Part shown: positions 27,441 to 34,330 of the stretch, piece by piece
How the letters are laid out: each line of letters begins with the position of its first letter
Numbering within the stretch: the first letter of the stretch is position 1
NCBI GenBank assembly: GCA_947589735.1
Contig: CANQCR010000003.1
Span: 1-37,323 of the forward strand
Source: an uncultured Bacilli bacterium
GTDB lineage: Bacteria > Bacillota_I > Bacilli_A > RF39 > UBA660
Reading direction: 5' to 3'
Length of the DNA stretch: 37,323 nt
Made by a program: the position numbers and the translations under genes
Notes under the pieces: model-generated
Database searches by the model: none
Told to the model about the DNA's origin: nothing
The model's input: the letters and a program-made list of their open reading frames with translations, nothing else

Positions 27441-28502
27441 TTAACAATTTTTTGATATATTCATAAGTACACCCATACTTACCATTGTAATAAGTAAACT
27501 ACTCCCACCATAGCTTAAAAAAGGTAGTGTAACACCCGTAACTGGGACAAGACCAATTACGACACTAAGATTTAAAATAGTTTGAAAAGCAAGACCAAAA
27601 GTAATTCCAAAAGCTAGGTTTTTAGAAAATTTATCAGGAGCATTCAAAGCAATTCTAACGCCACTATATATTAAAGTTATAAACAAACTAGCTACGATTA
27701 AAACGCCAAGGAAGCCAAACTCTTCACTGATAATTGAAAAAATAAAATCCGTTTGTGGTTCTGGTAAATAAAAGTGTTTCTGAATAGAGTTTCCAAAACC
27801 TAAACCAAACAATCCACCCGGTCCGATAGCATATAAAGACTGAATAATTTGAAATCCTGAACCCAATGGATCACCCCATGGGTTAACAAAGGATAAAATG
27901 CGCTGTAAACGATATGGTGCGACTAAAATAAGGCCGATAATGCCGCAAGCACCAACGACACCTAATTTAACAATTAAGGAAATCTTTAAACCATTAACAA
28001 ATAAAAGGCCAAAAATAGTCATTACAATAACTGTTCCAGTTCCAAAATCAGGTTGTAACATAATAATGCCAAAAATAAGAAGCGTTAGAAAAAGAACGGG
28101 CATTAATTTTTTATGAGTAGATAAATACTTAGATGCAAAAATGATTAAAGCAAGTTTGGTAAACTCACTCGGTTGAATACCAAATGAACCAATCCCAAAC
28201 CAACTACGGCTGCCGTTACGAATAGTACCAATACCAGGAATTAAAACAAGAATTAATAAAGTAACACACCCAAGAAGAAGATATTTCGCAAAACGATTGT
28301 AATATGTATAATCAATTTTACTTGTTATATACATTAAAAAAAGACCAATGATTAAAAAGACAGCTTGGTTTAAAACAAACTTAAAAGGTGTATTAAACTT
28401 ATAATCTGACCAAACATATGATGCTGAATAAATCATAATTAAACCTAAAAAAGATAGTGCAACAACACTTATAACGAGTAACCAATCAACTTTTTTATGC
28501 AT
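27441..28502 (-). CDS. ftsW: FtsW/SpoVE-type SEDS glycosyltransferase
   Basis: This protein of about 353 residues with ten membrane helices is the SEDS polymerase that joins lipid II into glycan strands with a partner class B PBP. It shows the family blocks NGSRSWFGIGSFGIQPSEFTKLALI, GDPLGSGFQIIQSLYAIGPGGLFGLGFG and VTLPFLSYGGSSLL. I chose the ATG at 28502, which overlaps the mraY stop as TAATG with GGGGTGTGG upstream; the GTG at 28511 lacks a spaced ribosome site. Whether it serves division (FtsW) or sporulation (SpoVE) cannot be told from sequence. Its natural partner would be the interrupted PBP upstream. Confidence 0.93.
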   Translation of the reverse strand: MHKKVDWLLVISVVALSFLGLIMIYSASYVWSDYKFNTPFKFVLNQAVFLIIGLFLMYITSKIDYTYYNRFAKYLLLGCVTLLILVLIPGIGTIRNGSRSWFGIGSFGIQPSEFTKLALIIFASKYLSTHKKLMPVLFLTLLIFGIIMLQPDFGTGTVIVMTIFGLLFVNGLKISLIVKLGVVGACGIIGLILVAPYRLQRILSFVNPWGDPLGSGFQIIQSLYAIGPGGLFGLGFGNSIQKHFYLPEPQTDFIFSIISEEFGFLGVLIVASLFITLIYSGVRIALNAPDKFSKNLAFGITFGLAFQTILNLSVVIGLVPVTGVTLPFLSYGGSSLLITMVSMGVLMNISKNC

Positions 28503-29491
28503 TAAATCCACACCCCAAATAATAAAGATACTAAACTACCAATTAAACCGATGAGCCAAAAGAGTTTGACAACTTCATTTTCGGGTAATTTTTGTTCAAA
28601 AGTATGATGAATCGGTGTCATTGGGAAAACTCTTTTATGCGTCATTTTATAATATCCTCTTTGAATAAGACAGCTTAAAGTTTCTAAAACAAATACAATA
28701 CCAATCACGATAAGAAGAAGTTCATGCCGCGTTAATATGGCGATCATTCCTAAAGTTGAACCTAAAGCAAGAGATCCGGTATCGCCCATAAATATTTTAG
28801 CGGGATAAGAATTAAACATAAGAAAACCCATTAAAGAACCAACGAGAGCAAAAATAAATAAAGTAATTTCAATGTATCCTTCTAACCATCCCGTATTTAA
28901 AGTGATGATACCTTGGGTAAAAAAGGCAATTAATGATAGACCTCCCGCTAGTCCATCTAGGCCATCTGTTAAATTAACAGCATTACTACTACTCGTTAAA
29001 ACGAGTAAAATAAATAGACCATATAACCACCCAATATTAATTTTAATATTTAAAGTATGAATCCAAATTAAAGGTTCGTTACCCCCTTTTAAGAAAAAGT
29101 AAAAAAGAATAATAGCAAGAATAATTTGTAAAATAAGTTTCATACTTTCACTTAAACCTTGATTATTATGTCTTTTAATAATTAAATAATCATCCAAAAG
29201 ACCAATGAAACTATAACCGATAAAAGTAAGTAAAATGATAAACAAATTATAAGTAAAAGGTATTTTACCTAAGATGAGTAAAAGCACAAGTAAACTAACA
29301 GGTGGGACAATAAAAATAAGGCCACCCATCGTTGGAATGTGTGCTTTACTTTTGTGGCGTTCTTCTAAATAGACACTTAAAGTTTGTTCCTTTTTTTTCT
29401 TTTTTAAATAAGGTATTAAAAAGATACCTATAAAAATAGACATAAATAGACTAAACATTGTCATTAAAATAATTTTCATAATAATAAGCAT
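28502..29491 (-). CDS. mraY: Phospho-MurNAc-pentapeptide transferase
   Basis: This integral membrane enzyme of about 329 residues and ten helices transfers phospho-MurNAc-pentapeptide from UDP to undecaprenyl phosphate, making lipid I. Visible signatures are PTMGGLIFI, LLDDY, AVNLTDGLDGLAGG, IFMGDTGSLALG and the MTPIHHTFE loop. The ATG at 29491 has AGGTGAT just upstream, so the first 11 codons of the longer frame are not coding. It is coupled to ftsW. Confidence 0.97.
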   Translation of the reverse strand: MLIIMKIILMTMFSLFMSIFIGIFLIPYLKKKKKEQTLSVYLEERHKSKAHIPTMGGLIFIVPPVSLLVLLLILGKIPFTYNLFIILLTFIGYSFIGLLDDYLIIKRHNNQGLSESMKLILQIILAIILFYFFLKGGNEPLIWIHTLNIKINIGWLYGLFILLVLTSSSNAVNLTDGLDGLAGGLSLIAFFTQGIITLNTGWLEGYIEITLFIFALVGSLMGFLMFNSYPAKIFMGDTGSLALGSTLGMIAILTRHELLLIVIGIVFVLETLSCLIQRGYYKMTHKRVFPMTPIHHTFEQKLPENEVVKLFWLIGLIGSLVSLLFGVWI

Positions 29492-29522
29492 CTTATCACC
29501 TAATAAAATATATTCAAAGGTC

Positions 29523-29550
29523 AAAAAAAAAGGACATTTACTTGTCCTTT
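29523..29550 (-). terminator. Terminator between the 148-aa gene and mraY
   Basis: On the minus strand AAAGGACA pairs with TGTCCTTT around a six-base loop, followed by nine T. It lies only about 30 bases before the mraY start, so mraY-ftsW must rely on readthrough or a promoter within it. Confidence 0.8.
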
Positions 29551-29984
29551 TCTACTTTCTCATCCATCTTTTCTACCATTTCTTCATTCGTCTTAGTTAA
29601 ATCTTCTGATGGTTGATTAACACTACTTTCGTTACCTTCTAGTGCGATATCTCTAACATCCACAGAAGGAGATGTATCTTCTAAAAATACACTGGTATTA
29701 CCTGGAAGAACATAAGACTTTTTATTAGAAAGAATGATTGTAACGAGCATTAAGAAAATTATTGTTCCTAATATAACATAATCTACAGCATCTCGCGTAT
29801 CCTTAAGAACTAATCGGTAATAAACTTCATCAAAAACCGAACGTTCTTCTTCTTCCTCTTCTAAAATTAGTTTTTCTTCTTCACTTGTTACACCATAATT
29901 ATGATAAGAAAGAAGATAATTAGCTTTAACTGTTGTTGGAATAATAATCATAAGTCCAACTAAAAATAATAAAATCTTTTTCAT
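29538..29984 (-). CDS. Membrane protein with signal peptide, unknown
   Basis: This 148-residue protein has a classic signal sequence (MKKILLFLVGLMIIIPTTVKA, cleavage after the final Ala likely), an acidic segment LEEEEEER outside, a membrane helix near residues 70-88 (VDYVILGTIIFLMLVTIIL) and an acidic, Ser/Glu-rich cytoplasmic tail. It lies upstream of mraY but shows no FtsL leucine-zipper pattern. No known family recognised. Confidence 0.72.
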   Translation of the reverse strand: MKKILLFLVGLMIIIPTTVKANYLLSYHNYGVTSEEEKLILEEEEEERSVFDEVYYRLVLKDTRDAVDYVILGTIIFLMLVTIILSNKKSYVLPGNTSVFLEDTSPSVDVRDIALEGNESSVNQPSEDLTKTNEEMVEKMDEKVEKDK

Positions 29985-30096
29985 TTGCTTATCCCCCTGC
30001 TACTAGTTATATTATATCAAAATAATAATAACAAATAAACTTTTTTTATAATAAATTATCTTTTTAAAATATTTTATGCAACAATAATTAAAATAT

Positions 30097-30759
30097 TTAT
30101 TGTTCAACATAATTTTTTAAAGCACTAGTTACAACTTCATAACCTTCATCATTTAAATGAAGTCCATCTCTCGTGTAATTAGCATTTAAATTACCATCGA
30201 TATCAACAAGCAAACTATAGATATCAATATAAGTAATATTATTAGCTAAGCAATATTTTTGCATTTCATTATTGATATAAACAATATTTTCATTACTACG
30301 GCGATCATTAGGGCGTAAATTACGATTAATCGGATAAATCGATTCAAGATACAAACGAATATTAGGGTTGGTCTCTTTAGATAAGGCTAGAATCTTTTCA
30401 ATATTGGCAACTATTTCATCGTTAGTCGCCTTACCAGTTAAATCATTAGTTCCGATTAAAAGAAATAATTTATCAGCATGATACTGCTCAATGACATTAT
30501 AGAAACGATTCAAAATATTTGTTGTCGTATAGCCATTAATACCACTATTAATAAGCATTTTGTCATCATATTGATAATACTTATTAACATCGTATCCATC
30601 CGTAATTGAATCACCAGCAAAAATAATTTTTTCTTTTTGATATTCAACATTGATGGATTGGAAGTTTCCTGATAAGTTTTGTCTTAAAATAATAATATAA
30701 GCACCTAAAAGAATAATGATAAAACTTAAGATGCCGATAATAATGTTATCCTTGTGCAT
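30097..30759 (-). CDS. SGNH/GDSL-type hydrolase, membrane-anchored
   Basis: This protein of about 220 residues has one N-terminal membrane helix and an SGNH hydrolase domain outside the membrane. The nucleophile block is FAGDSITDGY, the Asn block LLIGTNDLTG and the C-terminal Asp-His pair DGLHLNDEGY. Such anchored esterases often remove acetyl groups from wall polymers or act as lipases; the position in a wall-gene cluster favours the former. The ATG at 30759 has GGGGATGA upstream. Confidence 0.88.
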   Translation of the reverse strand: MHKDNIIIGILSFIIILLGAYIIILRQNLSGNFQSINVEYQKEKIIFAGDSITDGYDVNKYYQYDDKMLINSGINGYTTTNILNRFYNVIEQYHADKLFLLIGTNDLTGKATNDEIVANIEKILALSKETNPNIRLYLESIYPINRNLRPNDRRSNENIVYINNEMQKYCLANNITYIDIYSLLVDIDGNLNANYTRDGLHLNDEGYEVVTSALKNYVEQ

Positions 30760-30828
30760 CAAATCATCCCCGTAGCAATTAGTATATCCCATTATGCATT
30801 TTTTAGCAATAAAAAAAAGAAAACTTTT

Positions 30829-31293
30829 TTAACTTTTATGTTTCCTTTTATGATAAATAAGATAATAACTTATGATACCAAGAAAGCTACCTAAAGTATC
30901 GATTAGAACATCAATAAACTTTCCATCACGACCAGGGATTAACATTTGATGACCTTCATCAGTTAAAGCATAAAGAAAGCAGGCTCCTAAAATGAACAAA
31001 CTCTTTTTTAATGAGATAGAAGTATAATCTTTTATAACATTAATAAAAAGTAATCCTAAAACAAAATATTCGATTAAGTGCGCTAATTTACGAACGAGAT
31101 AGACACTTTTAACAATGAAGCTTTCAATTTGTTCTTCCGTATAATGATTAGCTGTTAACTTCATTACAATATTAATGCCAGTTTCAATAACATGAGAACT
31201 TTTTTTAGTTGAGACTTCGCCCGTATCTTGCGAGAACGAAAAGATAATTCCCATCCAAAGAATTAGTAAAAGAATATTTATATATCGCATCAC
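30829..31293 (-). CDS. VanZ-like family protein
   Basis: This 154-residue protein with four or five membrane helices is a VanZ-like protein. Conserved features are IFSFSQDTGE after the first helix, VRKLAHLIEYFVLG, and YALTDEGHQMLIPGRDGKFIDVLIDTLGSFLG. VanZ gives low-level teicoplanin resistance in enterococci; the general role of the family is not settled. It starts three bases after the preceding small gene (GTG 31293 or ATG 31290). Confidence 0.92.
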   Translation of the reverse strand: MMRYINILLLILWMGIIFSFSQDTGEVSTKKSSHVIETGINIVMKLTANHYTEEQIESFIVKSVYLVRKLAHLIEYFVLGLLFINVIKDYTSISLKKSLFILGACFLYALTDEGHQMLIPGRDGKFIDVLIDTLGSFLGIISYYLIYHKRKHKS

Positions 31294-31295
31294 AT

Positions 31296-31490
31296 CTACA
31301 TCTGGTGTCCTTTATCATCTATGATTAAATACTTATCTAAAGAAAAACCGTTTTGCCGCGCTAAAGCAATTAATTCTTCTTCGTTAGCTTTTTCAATTTT
31401 AGATAAGTCCATCATCGCTACTGGGAACTCTGCCATAGCTGTACCAAAATAATCAATTAAATCATGTCTTAATTTTTCAACATCAATCAC
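31296..31490 (-). CDS. Small protein of unknown function (about 64 aa)
   Basis: This small acidic helical protein reads VEKLRHDLIDYFGTAMAEFPVAMMDLSKIEK and onward, and its C-terminus overlaps almost directly into the VanZ-like gene. The frame could start at an ATG at 31505, but the GTG at 31490 has AGGTGAT correctly spaced. I do not recognise a family. It lies between the PBP fragment and the VanZ-like gene. Confidence 0.65.
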   Translation of the reverse strand: MIDVEKLRHDLIDYFGTAMAEFPVAMMDLSKIEKANEEELIALARQNGFSLDKYLIIDDKGHQM

Positions 31491-31548
31491 ACTATCACCT
31501 ATCATTAGTATAACATAATTACATTAAAAAGAAAGATACTTTACACTT

Positions 31549-32217
31549 TTAATGCAAATATAGTCTAATGGTATCACCTTTAACTATCTTTGTCCCACTC
31601 GGTGGGGATTGATAAAGAATATGACCACTACCCTCAACTTTAATATTAAAGTCTTTTAATTTCTTTTGAGCCGTTTTTAAATCGTCACCGACAACATCAG
31701 GGACACTAACATAAACCGGATCTAAATAGACAAACTCTTTAGGTATCTCACCTTCCCTTTTTTCAATTTGTAAAATATCAATGGCCGATAACATTACTTT
31801 CTTAGCTAAAGGAGCCGCAATCGTTCCTCCATACTGGGTTATACCTTTCGCATTATCAACAGCAATATAAACAACAACCTCAGGATCATCCGCCGGTAGA
31901 AACCCCATAAAAGACGTTATATAGTTACCAACAAGGTAAGCACCATCCTTAACCTTTTGCGCTGTCCCTGTTTTGCCACCAACCCGGTAATCCGGTATAT
32001 AAGCATTATGACCAGTTCCTTTAGCGACAACACTTTCTAACGCATAGCGAACTTTTTTACTGGTATTAGAACTGATAACAGTTCTTACCTTAGTCGGTTT
32101 ATTCTGAAAAATTGTTTGATTAGTTTCAGGATCATTAATACTTTTTACAATATATGGTTTATATAGTATTCCCCCATTAATAGTAGCACTAACGGCTGTA
32201 ATTTGTTGTATCGTAGT
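31549..32217 (-). pseudogene. 3' fragment of PASTA penicillin-binding protein (PbpB/SpoVD type), interrupted
   Basis: The frame is open from 32217 to 31549, giving 222 residues without a start codon. It encodes the end of a class B transpeptidase domain: TTIQQITAVSATINGG, then VGGKTGTAQK (the KTG motif, 31966-31974) and NYITSFMGFLP, followed by one PASTA domain (VSVPDVVGDDLKTAQ ... QSPPSGTKI). The SxxK and SxN motifs are absent and must lie on the missing 5' part. Upstream the frame hits a TAG at 32220-32218, where element sequence begins. A single PASTA is usual for SpoVD, two for Bacillus PbpB. Without excision no complete protein is made from this locus. Confidence 0.93.
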
Positions 32218-32220
32218 CTA
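32189..32220 (-). other. Attachment-site junction (element / PBP gene)
   Basis: The PBP reading frame is intact up to ACTACGATACAACAA (minus strand, 32217-32203) and a stop codon stands directly before it. The recombinase frame runs through the same bases in another phase and ends at 32189. The crossover therefore lies close to 32203-32220; the exact core needs the other junction, outside the window. Confidence 0.75.
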
Positions 32221-33838
32221 ATAAATGAAACTTTTTACCTAAATTATCAGAAAGTGTATTTATACTTTCTCCTGTCTTAATAACAATATCTAATTTAATC
32301 CTTTTATCACTTTGTTTATGAATTATTATTCTATCTATTATTTCATTAAATATATCACTATAACACCGATCATCTTCTAAACATTTTTCTAATGCTTTTT
32401 TTATTTCATTAATTTTATTTTCTATATAACTTTTATCTTTCTTATTACTTTTGAACTCATTTATTTTATTTTGATAAATAACTAAATCTTCATTTAGTAA
32501 ATCGATCTGTTTTTTGTAATCTTCCTTTGATAAGTATTCTTCCATAACAAGTTCTAATAATTTATCTTTTTTATTGTTTAAAACGCTTATTTTAGCTTCT
32601 AACGTTTTAATATCTAATGCATTATTATTAGTTTCTAAATAGTTTTTACATCCCCTTAATATTTCATCAAAGATAATTTTTCTTCTTTTAAATAATCTAT
32701 TAAACATATCTTTAAATACTTCATCTAATTCAAGTTCAAACACTCTAGGATTAGAGCAACCTTTTAAACTTTCTTTTCTATATACTTGGCACTCCCATAC
32801 AGGATTATTTTTTCTTTTTCCAGCACTTGATCGATGATATGTGAGATTATGACATCCACAATATATTTTTCCGGAATAAGTATATCTATTTTGAAATACT
32901 ACTTTATCAACGGATCTATTTGTAAAACTATCTTGTCTTTGCTTTAATTTAATATTTGCCCTTTCCCATAGTTCTTCAGATACTATGGGTGGAACACTAT
33001 CATAATCTTTATATATTATCCAATCAGATTCATTTAATCTTTTCTTCTTCTTAGTGCGATAGTCTAATACTTTGGATTTATGTCCACAATAGTAACCTTT
33101 ATATTTAGGATTTTCTATAATTCTCGTAAGTATTGTTGCATCTATTCTTTTTCCTGTTTTACTTTTATAACCTAAACTATATAAATATCTTGATACTTTA
33201 GATAAACCATCAGTCGTATTAGCATACCTATCAAATATTATCTTAATCATTTCGGCTTCTTTTTCATCTATTAATAATTTTCCTTTATCCTTTACATAGC
33301 CATAAATATTAGAACATCCTAGTACAACACCATTATCAATACTCCTTTTCATACCAAAGGAAACTCTTTCAGATAATCTTCTTACTTCATCCTGAGCAAT
33401 GGAAGACATCATTGTAAGTCTAAGTTCTGAATCAGGTAATATTGTATTAATATTATCATTTAAGAAATATACACCAACACCATTAGATAAAAGCTCTTGT
33501 GTATACATAATGCTATCTAATGTACTTCGTGAAAACCTTGATATTTCTTTTGTTAGTATCAAATCAAATTTATGTCTTTTACCATCTTCAATCATTCTTA
33601 AAAATTCTTCTCTTTTTTTTGCTTGTGTCCCACTAATTCCTTCATCAATATATGAACCTATAAATTCCCAATTAGGGACTTTACTGATATAGTCATTAAA
33701 AAAAGATATTTGTGCTTGTAAAGAATGCAATTGTTCATCTTTATCAGTTGATACTCTTGCATAAAAACATACTCTTAAATTTAATTCTTGTAATGAAACA
33801 CCCCTCATAATATTATTCCTAACTGTATATAAGTCCAC
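32189..33838 (-). CDS. Large serine recombinase (integrase)
   Basis: This 549-residue site-specific recombinase is complete. The catalytic domain has S30 in CFYARVSTDKDEQ and the RFSRSTLD and SERVSFGMKRS helices. The recombinase domain covers about residues 190-300. A zinc ribbon (CGCHNLTYH ... WECQVYRKESLKGC) and a coiled-coil stretch (about 400-490) follow. GTG is the start, with AGGAGG 6 bases upstream. The 68-aa gene upstream ends in the same ribosome site, so the two are coupled. The last 8-9 codons (YDTTNYSR) are encoded by host PBP sequence beyond the junction, so the free element would encode a different C-terminus. Confidence 0.97.
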   Translation of the reverse strand: MDLYTVRNNIMRGVSLQELNLRVCFYARVSTDKDEQLHSLQAQISFFNDYISKVPNWEFIGSYIDEGISGTQAKKREEFLRMIEDGKRHKFDLILTKEISRFSRSTLDSIMYTQELLSNGVGVYFLNDNINTILPDSELRLTMMSSIAQDEVRRLSERVSFGMKRSIDNGVVLGCSNIYGYVKDKGKLLIDEKEAEMIKIIFDRYANTTDGLSKVSRYLYSLGYKSKTGKRIDATILTRIIENPKYKGYYCGHKSKVLDYRTKKKKRLNESDWIIYKDYDSVPPIVSEELWERANIKLKQRQDSFTNRSVDKVVFQNRYTYSGKIYCGCHNLTYHRSSAGKRKNNPVWECQVYRKESLKGCSNPRVFELELDEVFKDMFNRLFKRRKIIFDEILRGCKNYLETNNNALDIKTLEAKISVLNNKKDKLLELVMEEYLSKEDYKKQIDLLNEDLVIYQNKINEFKSNKKDKSYIENKINEIKKALEKCLEDDRCYSDIFNEIIDRIIIHKQSDKRIKLDIVIKTGESINTLSDNLGKKFHLLDYDTTNYSR

Positions 33839-33848
33839 AATGTGCCTC

Positions 33849-34055
33849 CTAAGTCAAAATTAGATAATTATCTATATTACTCATATATTCGCCATTAATT
33901 TTACTTTTTTCTAATGCAAGGTTCTTCAATAATCTATTAATACAAAAGTTATACATACCATCATTTACCGTCTTTTCTCTTTTTAAATATTCAAGTAACT
34001 TAATACCGATTTCTATTTCAATAATCTTTGATGGAACCTTATTTATATTATCCAT
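33849..34055 (-). CDS. Small protein coupled to the recombinase (68 aa)
   Basis: This 68-residue helical protein begins MDNINKVPSKIIEIEIGIKLLEYLKREKTV. AAAGGA precedes the ATG, and its stop codon lies within the ribosome site of the recombinase, indicating translational coupling. It resembles the small partner proteins found upstream of many element-borne serine recombinases and may be a directionality factor or SHOCT-like helper. That role is inferred from position only. Confidence 0.7.
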   Translation of the reverse strand: MDNINKVPSKIIEIEIGIKLLEYLKREKTVNDGMYNFCINRLLKNLALEKSKINGEYMSNIDNYLILT

Positions 34056-34094
34056 ATACTTTGTCCTTTCGTTTAAGTTTATTTTTATAAAAAC

Positions 34095-34122
34095 TAAAAA
34101 AGAACTTAAGGTATTAAGTTCT
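34095..34122 (-). terminator. Attenuator-like terminator in the recombinase leader
   Basis: On the minus strand AGAACTTAA and TTAAGTTCT form a perfect 9-bp stem with a four-base loop (34122-34101), followed by TTTTTAG. It sits before the 68-aa gene and after the likely promoter, so it could restrict recombinase expression. Confidence 0.7.
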
Positions 34123-34178
34123 ACAAAAAATTGGAAAACTGAAGTATCTCAAAGAACAAAATTAACAAGTAATAATTC

Positions 34179-34207
34179 ATTATATTCTTTTGGATAAAAA
34201 CGATAAA
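34179..34207 (-). promoter_or_regulatory. Putative promoter of the recombinase operon
   Basis: On the minus strand TTTATC (34207-34202), a 17-base spacer and TATAAT (34184-34179). Transcription would start near 34172 and pass the hairpin at 34122-34095. Confidence 0.5.
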
Positions 34208-34259
34208 GATTATATAATTTCAATTACTAATCATACTATAAGTACGTCAACAGATCAAA

Positions 34260-34288
34260 TTGTAATTAGTCAAATTTTATTATATAAT
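34260..34288 (+). promoter_or_regulatory. Promoter of the YcaO gene
   Basis: TTGTAA (34260-34265), a 17-base spacer and TATAAT (34283-34288). The start would be near 34295, which rules out the upstream TTG at 34190 as start of the YcaO protein. Confidence 0.75.
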
Positions 34289-34330
34289 ATATATCAAATT
34301 ATTTATCAATATATCGGTGGGGATAAAATA

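Larger units (their letters stand above)
22107..27470. mobile_element. Putative accessory island between two ftsW 3' ends
   Basis: The interval is bounded by direct repeats of the ftsW 3' end (22107-22129 and 27448-27470). Inside are an ASCH-like remnant, a 75-aa gene, a 1071-aa HEXXH protein and YolD-like and UmuC-like genes, cargo typical of mobile elements and visibly AT-rich. The layout fits an element that integrated into the ftsW 3' end and supplied a replacement end, leaving the displaced host end to decay. No integrase remains, so an old or internally deleted element, or a plain duplication, are the options. Confidence 0.5.

Noticed and set aside
28872-29060. Plus-strand frames inside mraY, ftsW, eno and the PEP-synthase-like gene
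   Set aside because: They are antisense to well-supported conserved genes and show low-complexity, Pro/Ser/Thr-rich shadow composition.
31549-31908. A separate 119-aa PASTA protein starting at the ATG at 31908
   Set aside because: The same frame continues upstream through NYITS and the KTG motif to 32217, so it is part of an interrupted PBP, not a gene of its own.
34190-34330. N-terminal extension of the YcaO frame from a TTG at 34190
   Set aside because: The TTG has no ribosome site and lies upstream of a clear promoter (34260-34288). The ATG at 34331 has GGTGGGG correctly spaced.
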